NCBI GenBank assembly: GCA_944390275.1
Contig: CALXPL010000001.1
Span: 186,001-250,000, forward strand
Source of the DNA: an uncultured Alphaproteobacteria bacterium
GTDB lineage: Bacteria > Pseudomonadota > Alphaproteobacteria > RF32 > CAG-239
Reading direction: 5' to 3'
Length of the DNA: 64,000 bases
The first letter of the stretch is position 1; the number at the start of each line of letters is the position of its first letter. Under the pieces are notes generated by a model. That model saw only the letters and a list, made by a program, of their open reading frames with translations, searched no databases and was not told the origin of the DNA. This document shows positions 17,201-26,345 of this stretch, piece by piece. Both the position numbers and the translations under genes were made by a program.

Positions 17201-18916
17201 ATGGCTGACGAAAATTTTACCAATGATCCTTATGTCATTTTAGCTCGCAAATATCGTCCTCAAACTTTTGATGATTTGCTCGGCCAAGATGCTTTGGTGC
17301 AAACTTTAACTAATGCCATAAACAATAACAGAATTCACCATGCTTACATTTTAACGGGAATCCGTGGCGTCGGTAAAACTTCTACTGCACGAATTATTGC
17401 AAAAGCTCTTAATTGTACCGGTGTTGATGGTAAGGGCGGCCCTACTGTTCATCCTTGCGGCGTTTGTGAAAATTGTAAAGCAATTACCGCGGGGCGTCAT
17501 ATTGATGTTATGGAACTTGATGCTGCTTCTCGCACGGGCGTCGATGATATTCGCGAAATTTTGGATGGCGTTCGTTATAAACCAACAAACGCTCGTTACA
17601 AAATTTATATCATTGATGAAGTTCATATGCTTTCCAAAAATGCCTTTAATGCTCTGTTAAAAACTTTGGAAGAACCTCCTTCTCATGTAAAATTTATATT
17701 TGCTACGACAGAAATCCGCAAAGTTCCTGTTACTATTTTGTCTCGTTGTCAACGTTTTGACTTGCAAAGATTAAAAATTGATGAGCTTATGAAAATGTAT
17801 CATAAAATCATTCAATGTGAAAATTTATCCGCAGATGAAGACGCTTTACAACTTCTTGCTCGAGCTGCCGATGGTTCTGCTCGTGATGCTACTTCTCTTC
17901 TTGATCAGGCAATTTCTTTAGGAAGCGGAAATATCAAACTTGATATTGTTAAAAATATGATTGGCTTAGCCGACAGAACCCAAAACTTTGAACTTTTTGA
18001 GTTTTTGGTTGATGGAAATATTGAAAAAGTCTTGGAATCTTTGCTTTCTCAATATAAAAACGGTGCGAATCCCATTACTATTTTACAAGATTTAATTAAT
18101 ATTACGCATTTTGTCGCTAAAATTAAAATTATTCCTCAAGCTGTTAATGAACCAGATGTTTCTGAGGAAGAGAAATCTTTTGCAAAAACTATGTCAGAAA
18201 AAGTATCTATTGCTATCTTATCTAAGATATGGCAAATGATGATTAAAGGTATTTCAGAGCTGCAAATTGCACCAGTGCAAATTGATGCCCTTGAAATGAT
18301 TTTGATTCGAATTGCTTATGCTGCTCACCTCCCTTCGCCATTTGAGATTTTAAATGACATAAAAAAAAACTCTAATTTCGTAGCTCCACCAGCGCATTTT
18401 GAAAGTTCAAAACCTTTATTAAGTCAAAATCAAACAAAGGCTGTTTCAGCATCACCATCTCAAGAAAATTCTAATTTTCGAAAATTTAATTCAGTTGATG
18501 ATTTCCTTCACTACCTTGAAGAAACTAAAAAACTTTTAGTTCTTTATTCTTTCAAAAACGATTTATCTCTTGAAAATTTTGAAAACGGCTTTATGAAACT
18601 TACACTTTCTGAAAAAATTAATAACGATTTTATCTTATCTCTGCACAAAATTCTTGCTGAAGCTACAGGAATAAATTGGAAAATTGATATTGTTAAAGGA
18701 AAAGTAGGACAAACTCTTGCTCAACTTGAAAATAGAAAATCTGAAGAAGATAAACGAAATATAATGGAATTCCCCCTTGTAAAAGCAATTTTAAATGAAT
18801 TTAAAGGTGCAAAAATCGAAACATTAACTCGTAAAATAACTGAAAACAGTGATAATGATGACAGTTCTTTTGCTTCGGCAAATACTGAAAATGATTTTAT
18901 TGATGAAGAGGATTAA
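17201..18916 (+). CDS. dnaX: DNA polymerase III subunit gamma/tau
   Basis: Clamp-loader ATPase of the replisome, 571 aa. LARKYRPQTFDDLLGQ (14-29) is the family start, Walker A GIRGVGKT is at 53-60, the zinc cysteines are Cys72, Cys86, Cys89 and Cys92, then DEVHMLSK (Walker B) and the sensor segment CQRFDLQRL. The C-terminal third is low in conservation with an acidic end (SDNDDSSF...DEED), corresponding to tau regions that contact DnaB/DnaE. First gene of dnaX-ybaB-recR. I saw no obvious A-run frameshift signal producing gamma, but did not test this exhaustively. Confidence 0.98.
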   Translation: MADENFTNDPYVILARKYRPQTFDDLLGQDALVQTLTNAINNNRIHHAYILTGIRGVGKTSTARIIAKALNCTGVDGKGGPTVHPCGVCENCKAITAGRHIDVMELDAASRTGVDDIREILDGVRYKPTNARYKIYIIDEVHMLSKNAFNALLKTLEEPPSHVKFIFATTEIRKVPVTILSRCQRFDLQRLKIDELMKMYHKIIQCENLSADEDALQLLARAADGSARDATSLLDQAISLGSGNIKLDIVKNMIGLADRTQNFELFEFLVDGNIEKVLESLLSQYKNGANPITILQDLINITHFVAKIKIIPQAVNEPDVSEEEKSFAKTMSEKVSIAILSKIWQMMIKGISELQIAPVQIDALEMILIRIAYAAHLPSPFEILNDIKKNSNFVAPPAHFESSKPLLSQNQTKAVSASPSQENSNFRKFNSVDDFLHYLEETKKLLVLYSFKNDLSLENFENGFMKLTLSEKINNDFILSLHKILAEATGINWKIDIVKGKVGQTLAQLENRKSEEDKRNIMEFPLVKAILNEFKGAKIETLTRKITENSDNDDSSFASANTENDFIDEED

Positions 18917-18920
18917 ATTT

Positions 18921-19241
18921 ATGCTTAATATTCAAGGTATTATGAAACAAGCTCAAGCCATGCAGAAAAAAATGGAAGAAATGCAAGACAAAATTGCAAT
19001 GCAAGAAGTTATTGGTGTTAGTGGCGGCGGTATGGTACGTGTTACCATGAATGGAAAATTTGAAATGAAAAAAATTGAATTGGATAAGTCGCTCATTATT
19101 CCCGATGAAATTGATATTTTGGAAGATTTAATTATTGCGGCATCCAATGATGCTAAAACAAAAATTGATAACCTTATGAATCAAAGCATGAAGGATGCTA
19201 CTGGCGGACTCAATATCCCAGGGTTAAAACTTCCTTTTTAG
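18921..19241 (+). CDS. ybaB: YbaB/EbfC nucleoid-associated protein
   Basis: Small DNA-binding dimer (106 aa from this start). The start at 18921 is chosen because GAAGAGG lies at proper spacing and MLNIQGIMKQAQAMQKKM is the canonical family N-terminus; the longer reading frame from 18849 overlaps dnaX and adds a non-homologous stretch. Typical features follow: GGGMVRVTMNGKFEMKKIE and DLIIAASNDAKTKID. Four bases after the dnaX stop, nine before recR: the conserved dnaX-ybaB-recR operon. Confidence 0.96.
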   Translation: MLNIQGIMKQAQAMQKKMEEMQDKIAMQEVIGVSGGGMVRVTMNGKFEMKKIELDKSLIIPDEIDILEDLIIAASNDAKTKIDNLMNQSMKDATGGLNIPGLKLPF

Positions 19242-19250
19242 AGGTTTGCC

Positions 19251-19844
19251 GTGGTTGGTAATGATATTGAAAAACTCATAAAAATTATTGCAAAACTTCC
19301 ATCATTAGGAACACGTTCTGCCAGAAGAATTGTTTTACAACTCTTAAAAAAGAGGGAAACTCTCTTCTTCCCACTTATTGATGCTCTTAACAACGTCGCT
19401 GAGAATATTAAAACATGTGAAGTTTGCGGAAATTATGATACCCTATCTCCCTGCTCTATTTGCTCGTCATCCAGTAGGGATTCCTCTGTCTTATGTGTTG
19501 TTCAAGATGTTGCCGATTTGTGGGCTATGGAAAGAATTTCTTTATTTAAAGGTAAATATCATGTTCTTGGCGGAATCCTTTCTGCTATTGATGGAATATC
19601 AGCAGAAGATTTAAATTTAGAATCGCTTTTTTCTAGACTTGAAAAAGAAAATATTTCTGAAATTATTTTAGCCCTTCCTGCAACTATTGATGGTCAGATT
19701 ACAACGAATTACATTTTGCAACGACTTAAGTCTTATAATATTAAAATAACAACCCTTGCGCAAGGAATTCCTATGGGAGCCGAATTAGATTACATGGATG
19801 AAGGAACAATTCAATTAGCTCTAAATTCAAGAAAGGTTTTATAA
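19251..19844 (+). CDS. recR: Recombination mediator RecR
   Basis: 197 aa DNA-binding ring protein of the RecFOR gap-repair pathway. It starts at GTG, with GAGG directly after the ybaB stop. Helix-hairpin-helix at LPSLGTRSARRIV, C4 zinc finger around CEVCGNYDTLSPCSIC, and a TOPRIM domain (LCVVQDVADLWAMER) with the C-terminal Walker-like GIPMGAELDYMDEGTI. Its stop codon abuts the ATG of the DUF1796-like gene. Confidence 0.97.
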   Translation: MVGNDIEKLIKIIAKLPSLGTRSARRIVLQLLKKRETLFFPLIDALNNVAENIKTCEVCGNYDTLSPCSICSSSSRDSSVLCVVQDVADLWAMERISLFKGKYHVLGGILSAIDGISAEDLNLESLFSRLEKENISEIILALPATIDGQITTNYILQRLKSYNIKITTLAQGIPMGAELDYMDEGTIQLALNSRKVL

Positions 19845-20615
19845 ATGAAAAAATATGATGTCGTCATTCCTTTAGGAAACTTTTGTTCTGCTTCTTTTCA
19901 TCTTCGTCACAACAATCTTCAACTTGAATCTTATCCTTTTGATTGGGTTGGCTTTGACAATATTCGCTTTCCAGCAAATTTACTTGCAAACAATTTTGTT
20001 GATTTCTTTCGACCAAATGATTTGAAAAGAGTTGATGGTGAAAATGGAAATCACCTTCCCTATATTCAATATCCTGAACACTTTCTTTTTTATCACTGCA
20101 TTGAAAAGGATCTTCCTTTTGAGGATGCCTGTTCTAAAGCTAATGATATGTTTAAGCGACGTATCGACCGTTTATATGAGCGTATTAATAATGCAAAAAG
20201 CATTTTATTTGTTAATACAAGCAACGAGCTGGTTACTGAAAATGACGCTCTGGAAGCCCTTAAAATATTGCAAAACCGTTTTCCTGATAAAATTATTGAT
20301 TTGATTGTTATTGATTTGAAAAAAACTTATAAAAATTTGGAAATTAAAGAATTAAACAATCATCTTACTTTTGCTAAATTAGAATTTGATAATGCGACAA
20401 ATCAATATTCCGATAAGAAAGAAGAATTTTCTCAAATACTTAAAAATAGAAAACTCTCATCTCAAAAAAATGTGTTTTTTTCCAAAATTCATAAAAAAAT
20501 TCTGTTCTTGAAACGAATATTTATTAATACTCTTTGTTGCTTAATTCCTGTAAAAAAGTATAGAAAAGCTATTCGAAAGAAGTTTAATATTTCTACGCAA
20601 GATTTTAATCACTAG
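19845..20615 (+). CDS. DUF1796-like putative cysteine peptidase, glycan-locus type
   Basis: 256 aa. VIPLGNFCSASFHLR with Cys14, ESYPFDWVG, PEHFLFYHC and SILFVNTSNE match the DUF1796 'papain-like cysteine peptidase' pattern often found in surface-polysaccharide loci; peptidase activity is not demonstrated. The C-terminal 230-247 segment (CCLIPVKKYRKAIRKKF) is the basic IPxKxxRK element shared with three glycan-type proteins at 26.3-29.1 kb. Its position, with the ATG directly following the recR TAA, makes it an unexpected fourth gene of the dnaX-ybaB-recR operon. A strong terminator follows. Confidence 0.72.
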   Translation: MKKYDVVIPLGNFCSASFHLRHNNLQLESYPFDWVGFDNIRFPANLLANNFVDFFRPNDLKRVDGENGNHLPYIQYPEHFLFYHCIEKDLPFEDACSKANDMFKRRIDRLYERINNAKSILFVNTSNELVTENDALEALKILQNRFPDKIIDLIVIDLKKTYKNLEIKELNNHLTFAKLEFDNATNQYSDKKEEFSQILKNRKLSSQKNVFFSKIHKKILFLKRIFINTLCCLIPVKKYRKAIRKKFNISTQDFNH

Positions 20616-20634
20616 TTAAATTATTTGAATGTTT

Positions 20635-20668
20635 AAAAGGGAAGTTTAATCTTAAACTTCCCTTTTTA
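20635..20668. terminator. Bidirectional terminator
   Basis: Perfect 14-bp stem (AAAAGGGAAGTTTA / TAAACTTCCCTTTT) with loop ATCT, between convergent DUF1796-like and cvpA genes. A-run on one side and T-run on the other allow function in both directions. Confidence 0.95.
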
Positions 20669-20673
20669 TTTTG

Positions 20674-21423
20674 TTATTCAATATTCTCTATCAATCTGTC
20701 CATGTTCGCTCGTTCGTTACTATTGTATCCTTCAAATTCTTTTTTGGACTTTGTATGAACTTTTTTCTTTTTACTTTCAATGCGTGGTTTTGCCAATTTT
20801 TCAAATAATTCCGTATTTTCTTTATTTTTAACTTCTTCCTTGCTCTTTTCTTCTAAATTTACTTCTTCAACTTCCGTTTCATCTTTCTCATTTTCTTCTT
20901 TTAGAATTTTTGAATTTTGTGTTTTACTTCGTATATTGTCTAATGTCGCTTCCGGAATTAAATTTTCTATCGGTTCAGCAAATTCTCCGGCTAAATTAAA
21001 ATAGCGAGATTCTTTAAATGCGTCTGATTGTTTCTCTTTGGGAACAATCCAACTTATTAATATATTCAATAATATGATTAAAAAGCATGCACGAACAACT
21101 CCAAAAAAAAGACCGAGCATTCTATCTAAATTACTCAATTTACTTGATCTTATTTTACTAACGATTCTTCCTGTCATTAAAATCCAGAAAACAAGAAATA
21201 CAATCAAAATAACAATGGATGTCAATATTCCTGCCATTGTTCCGCTTTTTACATAAATTTCCGTAATTGGATTTAATATTGGTAAGAGATAAATTATTGC
21301 GGCACATCCCAATACCCATCCAACTATTGATAAAACTTCTTTCACCAATCCTCGGCTCAAAGCTATTAAGGCTGAAATTCCGACAATTATTAAAATAATG
21401 ACATCTAAATTATTTAACTGCAT
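20674..21423 (-). CDS. cvpA: CvpA family membrane protein
   Basis: 249 aa. The N-terminal 150 residues hold four hydrophobic segments of the CvpA family (NNLDVIILIIVGISALIALSRG, then WVLGCAAIIYLLPIL, GILTSIVILIVFLVFWILMTG and LGLFFGVVRACFLIILL). The C-terminal 90 residues are charged and Lys/Glu-rich (KEENEKDETEVEEVNLEEK region), probably cytoplasmic and disordered. CvpA is needed for colicin V secretion in E. coli; its general role is unclear. It follows radA after ten bases, a pairing common in alphaproteobacteria; purF, often next, is not here. Confidence 0.87.
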   Translation of the reverse strand: MQLNNLDVIILIIVGISALIALSRGLVKEVLSIVGWVLGCAAIIYLLPILNPITEIYVKSGTMAGILTSIVILIVFLVFWILMTGRIVSKIRSSKLSNLDRMLGLFFGVVRACFLIILLNILISWIVPKEKQSDAFKESRYFNLAGEFAEPIENLIPEATLDNIRSKTQNSKILKEENEKDETEVEEVNLEEKSKEEVKNKENTELFEKLAKPRIESKKKKVHTKSKKEFEGYNSNERANMDRLIENIE

Positions 21424-21433
21424 CTTTTTTTCC

Positions 21434-22807
21434 TTAACTAAACCAATTTATTAGTCTTTGCACATTTCCTATTTCATGTATGGCTAAATCGACTCTATTT
21501 GTTTTTTTCTCTTTTGCTCCAATGTTTGCCGGCAGAATTGCACTCTTAAACCCTAACTTATTTGCTTCTTTTAATCTTGAATTAGGTTGACTGACAGCTC
21601 TTATCTCGCCAGACAATCCTATTTCTCCAAAGATTACCGTATCAGATGGCAACGGTTTGTTTGTCATTGAGGATATAACAGCCATCGCCACGGCTAAATC
21701 GGCTGCCGGTTCTGAAATTTTCAAACCTCCGGCTATATTTAAATAGATGTCTTGAGAGCTTAAATTCATTCCGCAGCGTGCTTCTAAAACGGCTAATACC
21801 ATTGACAGTCTGTTGGAATCCCAACCAACGACGGCTCGTTTAGGGCTAGCATAGCTTGTGGGACATACCAATGCCTGTATTTCTACTAAAACCGGACGAG
21901 ACCCTTCTATTCCGGCAAAAACACACGAACCAGATATATTTCCTTGTCTTTCTGCTAAAAATAGCGCCGATGGATTTTCTACTTCCATCAGCCCCTGATC
22001 TTGCATTTCAAAAACACCTATTTCATCGGTGGCTCCATAACGGTTCTTTACGGCTCTTAATATGCGAAAATGATGTCCTCTTTCGCCTTCAAAGTATAAT
22101 ACCGTATCAACCATATGTTCTAGTACTCTCGGACCTGCTATTGAGCCTTGTTTAGTTACATGTCCTACTAAAAATAGAACAAAGCCTTTTTTCTTTGCCA
22201 ATTTTATTAATTCATAGGCACAGGCTCTTACCTGAGCAACACTTCCCGGTGTCGATTCAACTTCATCTAAGTACATTGTCTGAATTGAATCAATAATTAC
22301 TACTGAAGCCTTGGACTTTTCCAGTGTTGCTATAATATCTTTTATTTCTGTAGCACTTGCTAAATGTACCGGTGACTGTTCTAGTTTTAATCGCTTAGCT
22401 CTTATACGAACCTGATCAATGGCTTCTTCTCCTGAAATATAGTAACATTCTGGATTTCCATCTAAATTTGAAACACTCGCTGATACTTGTAACAACAACG
22501 TTGATTTTCCTATCCCGGGGTCTCCTCCAACAAGAATTACGGATCCGGGAACTAATCCTCCTCCGGCAACCCTATCCAGTTCTTTGATTCCTGTTTGAAT
22601 CCTATTTATTGCCTTTTCTTCTCCAGATAAAGACACAAAATCAATCATTTTTCCTTTTTTTTGCGTCGAGATATTTGAAAAACCGTCTCCGCCTTTTTTT
22701 TCTTCTATAATACTATTCCATTCTCCGCAAGCATCGCATTTTCCTTGCCACTTTGCATAGACAGCACCACAGCTTTGGCAGACAAACTCGCTTCCCTTTT
22801 TACTCAC
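21434..22807 (-). CDS. radA: DNA repair protein RadA
   Basis: 457 aa RecA-like branch-migration helicase. C4 zinc finger at Cys10, Cys13, Cys24, Cys27 (the FVCQSCG and KCDACGEW parts), Walker A GGDPGIGKST, the RadA-specific KNRYGATDEIG motif and a C-terminal Lon-protease-like domain (AGGLKISEPAADLAVAMA, GEIGLSGEIR). Two bases separate it from mlaF upstream, and cvpA follows, so mlaE-mlaF-radA-cvpA looks like one transcript. Confidence 0.97.
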   Translation of the reverse strand: MSKKGSEFVCQSCGAVYAKWQGKCDACGEWNSIIEEKKGGDGFSNISTQKKGKMIDFVSLSGEEKAINRIQTGIKELDRVAGGGLVPGSVILVGGDPGIGKSTLLLQVSASVSNLDGNPECYYISGEEAIDQVRIRAKRLKLEQSPVHLASATEIKDIIATLEKSKASVVIIDSIQTMYLDEVESTPGSVAQVRACAYELIKLAKKKGFVLFLVGHVTKQGSIAGPRVLEHMVDTVLYFEGERGHHFRILRAVKNRYGATDEIGVFEMQDQGLMEVENPSALFLAERQGNISGSCVFAGIEGSRPVLVEIQALVCPTSYASPKRAVVGWDSNRLSMVLAVLEARCGMNLSSQDIYLNIAGGLKISEPAADLAVAMAVISSMTNKPLPSDTVIFGEIGLSGEIRAVSQPNSRLKEANKLGFKSAILPANIGAKEKKTNRVDLAIHEIGNVQRLINWFS

Positions 22808-22809
22808 TG

Positions 22810-23574
22810 TTATATCTCCACTTTTATCGGACCTTGTGAGCTTCCATTTATAAACTGGCGAACATATTCATTATCTGTTTTATCTAATTCTTTTACGCTT
22901 CCTTGCCATATTATTTTGCCTTTATATAACATAGCAATTCTGTCAGCAATTTTACGCGCAGACGCCATATCATGTGTAATTGTTAGTGCGGTTGCCCCTA
23001 ATCCTTTGGCTGATTCTATAATTAAATCATTGATTACATCTGCCATAATCGGATCTAATCCCGTTGTCGGTTCATCAAAAAAGATGATTTCAGGTTTTGT
23101 TGCAATTGCTCGCGCTAAACTTACTCTTTTCTGCATTCCTCCAGATAATTCGCTCGGATAAGAATCGGCGACATCTGGAGCCAAGCCAACTTGTCTTAAA
23201 ACCCTTATCGCTTCCGTTTTGGCTTCTTTTCTAGGCATTTTTTGATTTTCTATTAGTCCAAAAGCAACATTTTCCCATACCCGCAAGCTGTCAAATAAGG
23301 CTCCCCCTTGAAACAACATTCCCATTTTTGAATGTAACCGATTTTGTTCTTCTTCATCAACGCCTATGGTTTCTTCACCATCAATTTGAATCGATCCCTT
23401 GTCCGGCTCCAATAATCCTTGAATACACTTGATTAAAACAGATTTACCTGTACCGGAACCACCAATTACAACTAAAGATTCTCCCTTATTTATTTCCAAA
23501 TCGACTCCATCTAGAACTACTTTTTTGCCAAATGACTTATGAAGATTGCTTATTTTAATTTTTATTTCTTCCAT
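22810..23574 (-). CDS. mlaF: ABC transporter ATPase MlaF
   Basis: 254 aa ATPase of the Mla system for phospholipid transport between membranes. Walker A GGSGTGKSV, signature LSGGMQKRVSLARA, Walker B IIFFDEPTTGLDP, and the family-specific long Q-loop region MGMLFQGGALFDSLRVWENV. Follows mlaE after 12 bases. The substrate-binding MlaD gene that usually comes next is absent; radA is there instead. Confidence 0.93.
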   Translation of the reverse strand: MEEIKIKISNLHKSFGKKVVLDGVDLEINKGESLVVIGGSGTGKSVLIKCIQGLLEPDKGSIQIDGEETIGVDEEEQNRLHSKMGMLFQGGALFDSLRVWENVAFGLIENQKMPRKEAKTEAIRVLRQVGLAPDVADSYPSELSGGMQKRVSLARAIATKPEIIFFDEPTTGLDPIMADVINDLIIESAKGLGATALTITHDMASARKIADRIAMLYKGKIIWQGSVKELDKTDNEYVRQFINGSSQGPIKVEI

Positions 23575-23586
23575 TGTTTCTCTCCG

Positions 23587-24375
23587 TTATTTTGCAAAAA
23601 ACAGCTCTGTAATTATGTAGTTGAAGATTAAAATTAATATTGATGCTGAAACAACGGCATTGGTTGTCGCCTCACCAACACCTTGAGCTCCGCCTCGTGA
23701 TTTATAACCATTATAACAGCCCATTAACGTAATTATAAAACCAAAGACTGCCGCTTTAACCAAACCAGATACAATATCTAAAGTTTCCATATCTTGCAGT
23801 GTTGAATTTATATAGTTAGCCGCATTGAAATCTAATTTATAAACACCTATAACATATCCGCCAAAAATTCCAATAATGTCACCAATAAAAACGAGTATCG
23901 GTAAAACAATAACTCCGGCTATTATTCTTGGAGCTACTAAATATTTAAACGGATTTGTCGATAACGTTCTTAACGCGTCAATTTGTTCCGTTACTCTCAT
24001 GGTTCCTATTTCTGCGGCCATTGCTGCACCTATTCTTCCGGCAACCATTAAACCCGATAATACCGGTGCTAATTCTCTTGTTACAGAAATTAAAACAACT
24101 GAAGCAACAGCACTTTCCGCACCAAAACGAGCGAATCCGGTATAACTTTGCAAGGCAATAACCATTCCGGCGAAAACTGTGGTCAAGCCAACAACCGGTA
24201 AAGAATAAAAACCAATATCCAAAAATTGTCGTCCTAACAATTTAAAATAAAATGGCGGTGTTACGCAGTGGTACAATGATTGCCCAATAAACATTGTCAA
24301 ATTACCCAAACGCATAAAGAAGGTTACCATCGGTTTCCCTAATGCGCGTAAAAAACTTTGAAGTCTATTTTCCAT
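23587..24375 (-). CDS. mlaE: ABC transporter permease MlaE
   Basis: 262 aa inner-membrane permease with about five hydrophobic segments and the family signature at the EIGTMRVTEQIDALR stretch, preceded by ELAPVLSGLMVAGRIGAA. Partner of MlaF in retrograde or anterograde phospholipid transport. Upstream is a 54-base gap to hprK, which may hold the promoter. Neither MlaD, MlaB nor MlaC is encoded beside it. Confidence 0.93.
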   Translation of the reverse strand: MENRLQSFLRALGKPMVTFFMRLGNLTMFIGQSLYHCVTPPFYFKLLGRQFLDIGFYSLPVVGLTTVFAGMVIALQSYTGFARFGAESAVASVVLISVTRELAPVLSGLMVAGRIGAAMAAEIGTMRVTEQIDALRTLSTNPFKYLVAPRIIAGVIVLPILVFIGDIIGIFGGYVIGVYKLDFNAANYINSTLQDMETLDIVSGLVKAAVFGFIITLMGCYNGYKSRGGAQGVGEATTNAVVSASILILIFNYIITELFFAK

Positions 24376-24429
24376 AGATATATAACCCCTTGTTACTAAA
24401 TTTTTTTCATTTTAGGGTAATCCCCCTAA

Positions 24430-24852
24430 TTAATCAATAAAACTCTCTAATTTTATAACAATCTTATCAACGGCTGATGGCTCAAATGCATATAGTTTTA
24501 AAAGCGGAATTTTAATTTCTCCAATTTTATAATAACTTGGTTCCGGCAATCTTTCTATATCCGTATAACTCTTTACAAGTTCTATCGCTAATTTTATTTC
24601 ACATGAATCTGTCGTTTGCATCTTTTGTATGCCGACACCTCTTACTTCCAAAAGTCCTTTTATATTTTCCGGGCAAGATGCAATAATTTTACCTGATGAA
24701 ATATCAATATTTGTTCTATCATCTGCGACTAATATCGCTTTTTTATTTAAAATACAACGCAATGCCAAATCCGATTTTCCACTTCCCGGAGCTCCAAAAA
24801 TTAAAACCCCCTTTCCTTTAATGGCTATGCATGTTGTATGTATATTCATCAT
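24430..24852 (-). CDS. hprK: HPr kinase/phosphorylase, short alphaproteobacterial type
   Basis: 140 aa ATPase that phosphorylates the regulatory serine of HPr (Ser50 of the HPr at 2.5 kb). Walker A GAPGSGKSDLA (20-30), VADDRTNI, and the HprK signature LLEVRGVGIQ. The N-terminal domain of Firmicute HprK is missing, as is normal in alphaproteobacteria. Usually it lies next to EIIA-Man and HPr; here it is coupled to tsaE (ATG overlaps the tsaE stop by one base) and lies 21 kb from them. Confidence 0.93.
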   Translation of the reverse strand: MMNIHTTCIAIKGKGVLIFGAPGSGKSDLALRCILNKKAILVADDRTNIDISSGKIIASCPENIKGLLEVRGVGIQKMQTTDSCEIKLAIELVKSYTDIERLPEPSYYKIGEIKIPLLKLYAFEPSAVDKIVIKLESFID

Positions 24853-25316
24853 TATAAAAAACTTTCCTCTATTCTCTTCATACCCTCTTCTGATGAAGTC
24901 GTTATTTCAATCTTACGACTGTCCTTTTCGGGACTTATTTGTATGCAAATTGCTTTTTTAGGTAAATATCCGCCCATTTTTTCCGGCCATTCTATTAAAC
25001 TTACCCCCTCATATAAAGCCTCTTCCATTCCCAATTCGAATATTTCTTCCGGAGATTTCAAACGGTACAAATCAAAGTGGTATATTGTAAAATCATCAGC
25101 ATCATACATTTGCACCAGAGTAAATGTAGGACTGGGAACTTCGTCTGTGGTCGATAGAAGTTCTTGCACAAAAGCTCTTGCCAAGACACTTTTTCCCATA
25201 CCTAAGGTACCATACAAAGCAAAACAATCTCCTTTGCGGGCCATATGCGCAATTTTTTTTCCGATTTCTTGTGTTTCTCTTTCCGAATGACTGTACAATG
25301 TTATCGTTTTAGACAT
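24852..25316 (-). CDS. tsaE: tRNA t6A synthesis ATPase TsaE
   Basis: 154 aa P-loop ATPase that works with TsaB, TsaC and TsaD to make N6-threonylcarbamoyladenosine at tRNA position 37. Walker A GTLGMGKSV, then TFTLVQMYD and FDLYRLKSPEE, with LIEWPEK as in the family. TsaD is encoded at 45.9 kb. The start overlaps the nuclease-like gene by eight bases and the stop overlaps hprK by one. Confidence 0.95.
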   Translation of the reverse strand: MSKTITLYSHSERETQEIGKKIAHMARKGDCFALYGTLGMGKSVLARAFVQELLSTTDEVPSPTFTLVQMYDADDFTIYHFDLYRLKSPEEIFELGMEEALYEGVSLIEWPEKMGGYLPKKAICIQISPEKDSRKIEITTSSEEGMKRIEESFL

Positions 25317-26286
25317 CTAACAAACTCTTTTTTCTTGATTTTTTTTGTTTGATTATTTTTATTTTTGGTTTTTGAGCCTGCATTAAACGCCAATCCCAAG
25401 GCATATAAAATTGTCCCTGCCATAAACCTACTCGATTGTTTCGTGCGTTTTCTTCATAAGGATAATATATATCTGTATATTTTAAATACGCAACTGCCCA
25501 GCCGGCATTAACTATCGCGGCACCCAAATCATATGCTCCCAAAGAACATGTGCCAACCATATTTCCATTTTCGTCTTGTTGCATAACTCGGCATTCTATA
25601 ACGTTATCTTCTATCCAACTCCGTAGCCATTTTTCGGCCTCTTCTCCACAACGATAAGAGCGACCTTGACTTCCGGCGCATGTCTGATTACTTTCAGGTG
25701 CATCTATCCCATATAAGCGCAAATAATATCCATTTATTTTTAAAGTATCTCCGTTTATTACTTTAGCTTTCCCATAAATTGCCGGAAAATTTTCGGGATT
25801 TAAAGGTTGATTATTTTTATCTTCATTTCCTGTTACTGTATTTACAAATCGTTGAAATGCATTAGGTTCCGATGATTCTTGATTCCTATCGGAATACTCT
25901 TCTCGGTAATTTGCATTATCCGCAAAATTTTCTGTCGGAATATCCTCAAGCATTAATGCACCTTGAGAATTTCCTTGTGAATCTGTTGATGAATTTTGCC
26001 CCATAAATGTCTTAATGTTTCTTCCGATATTTGTAAATCCGTTGTTAAAACCGCCTATTGCATAAATGATAAAACAAACTATTCCGCTAAAAATTAAAAA
26101 TGACGGTAAACATCCCATTGCTCGCCAGGCCATTTTTGTAAAAATGTATAAAATGACCAATCCGATAATTAATCCGATAAAGCCTCCGCCTTGTATTAAA
26201 ATATTATTGCTTTGGGTTCCGGCTCCTCCCCATAATATAAATACAAATGCGGCTATTCCTAAAATTACTTTTTTCAGAAAAAACAT
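25309..26286 (-). CDS. Membrane-anchored thermonuclease-domain protein
   Basis: 325 aa. The N-terminal 100 residues have two to three hydrophobic segments (5-19, 33-50, 60-78). A polar linker (about 95-165) follows, then a staphylococcal-nuclease fold at 170-300: VINGDTLKINGYYLRLYGIDAPES with Arg and Asp of the active site, GEEAEKWLRSW, and ENARNNRVGLWQGQF with the second Arg. The tail is very basic (KPKIKIIKQKKSRKK). It probably faces the periplasm or cell surface, degrading extracellular or incoming DNA/RNA; this is inference. Overlaps tsaE by eight bases. Confidence 0.85.
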   Translation of the reverse strand: MFFLKKVILGIAAFVFILWGGAGTQSNNILIQGGGFIGLIIGLVILYIFTKMAWRAMGCLPSFLIFSGIVCFIIYAIGGFNNGFTNIGRNIKTFMGQNSSTDSQGNSQGALMLEDIPTENFADNANYREEYSDRNQESSEPNAFQRFVNTVTGNEDKNNQPLNPENFPAIYGKAKVINGDTLKINGYYLRLYGIDAPESNQTCAGSQGRSYRCGEEAEKWLRSWIEDNVIECRVMQQDENGNMVGTCSLGAYDLGAAIVNAGWAVAYLKYTDIYYPYEENARNNRVGLWQGQFYMPWDWRLMQAQKPKIKIIKQKKSRKKSLLDV

Positions 26287-26345
26287 ATCTTCTTTCCTTT
26301 AGTTTTTTTATTTAAAATAACCTAGTTTTGTAAAAATATTCTTAC

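Noticed and set aside
25471..25485. TTTAAATACGCAACT as another member of the 15-bp repeat
   Set aside because: Shares only the AT-rich half; the YGTT end is missing. Same for partial matches near 34075, 40068, 50403, 53818 and 59903.
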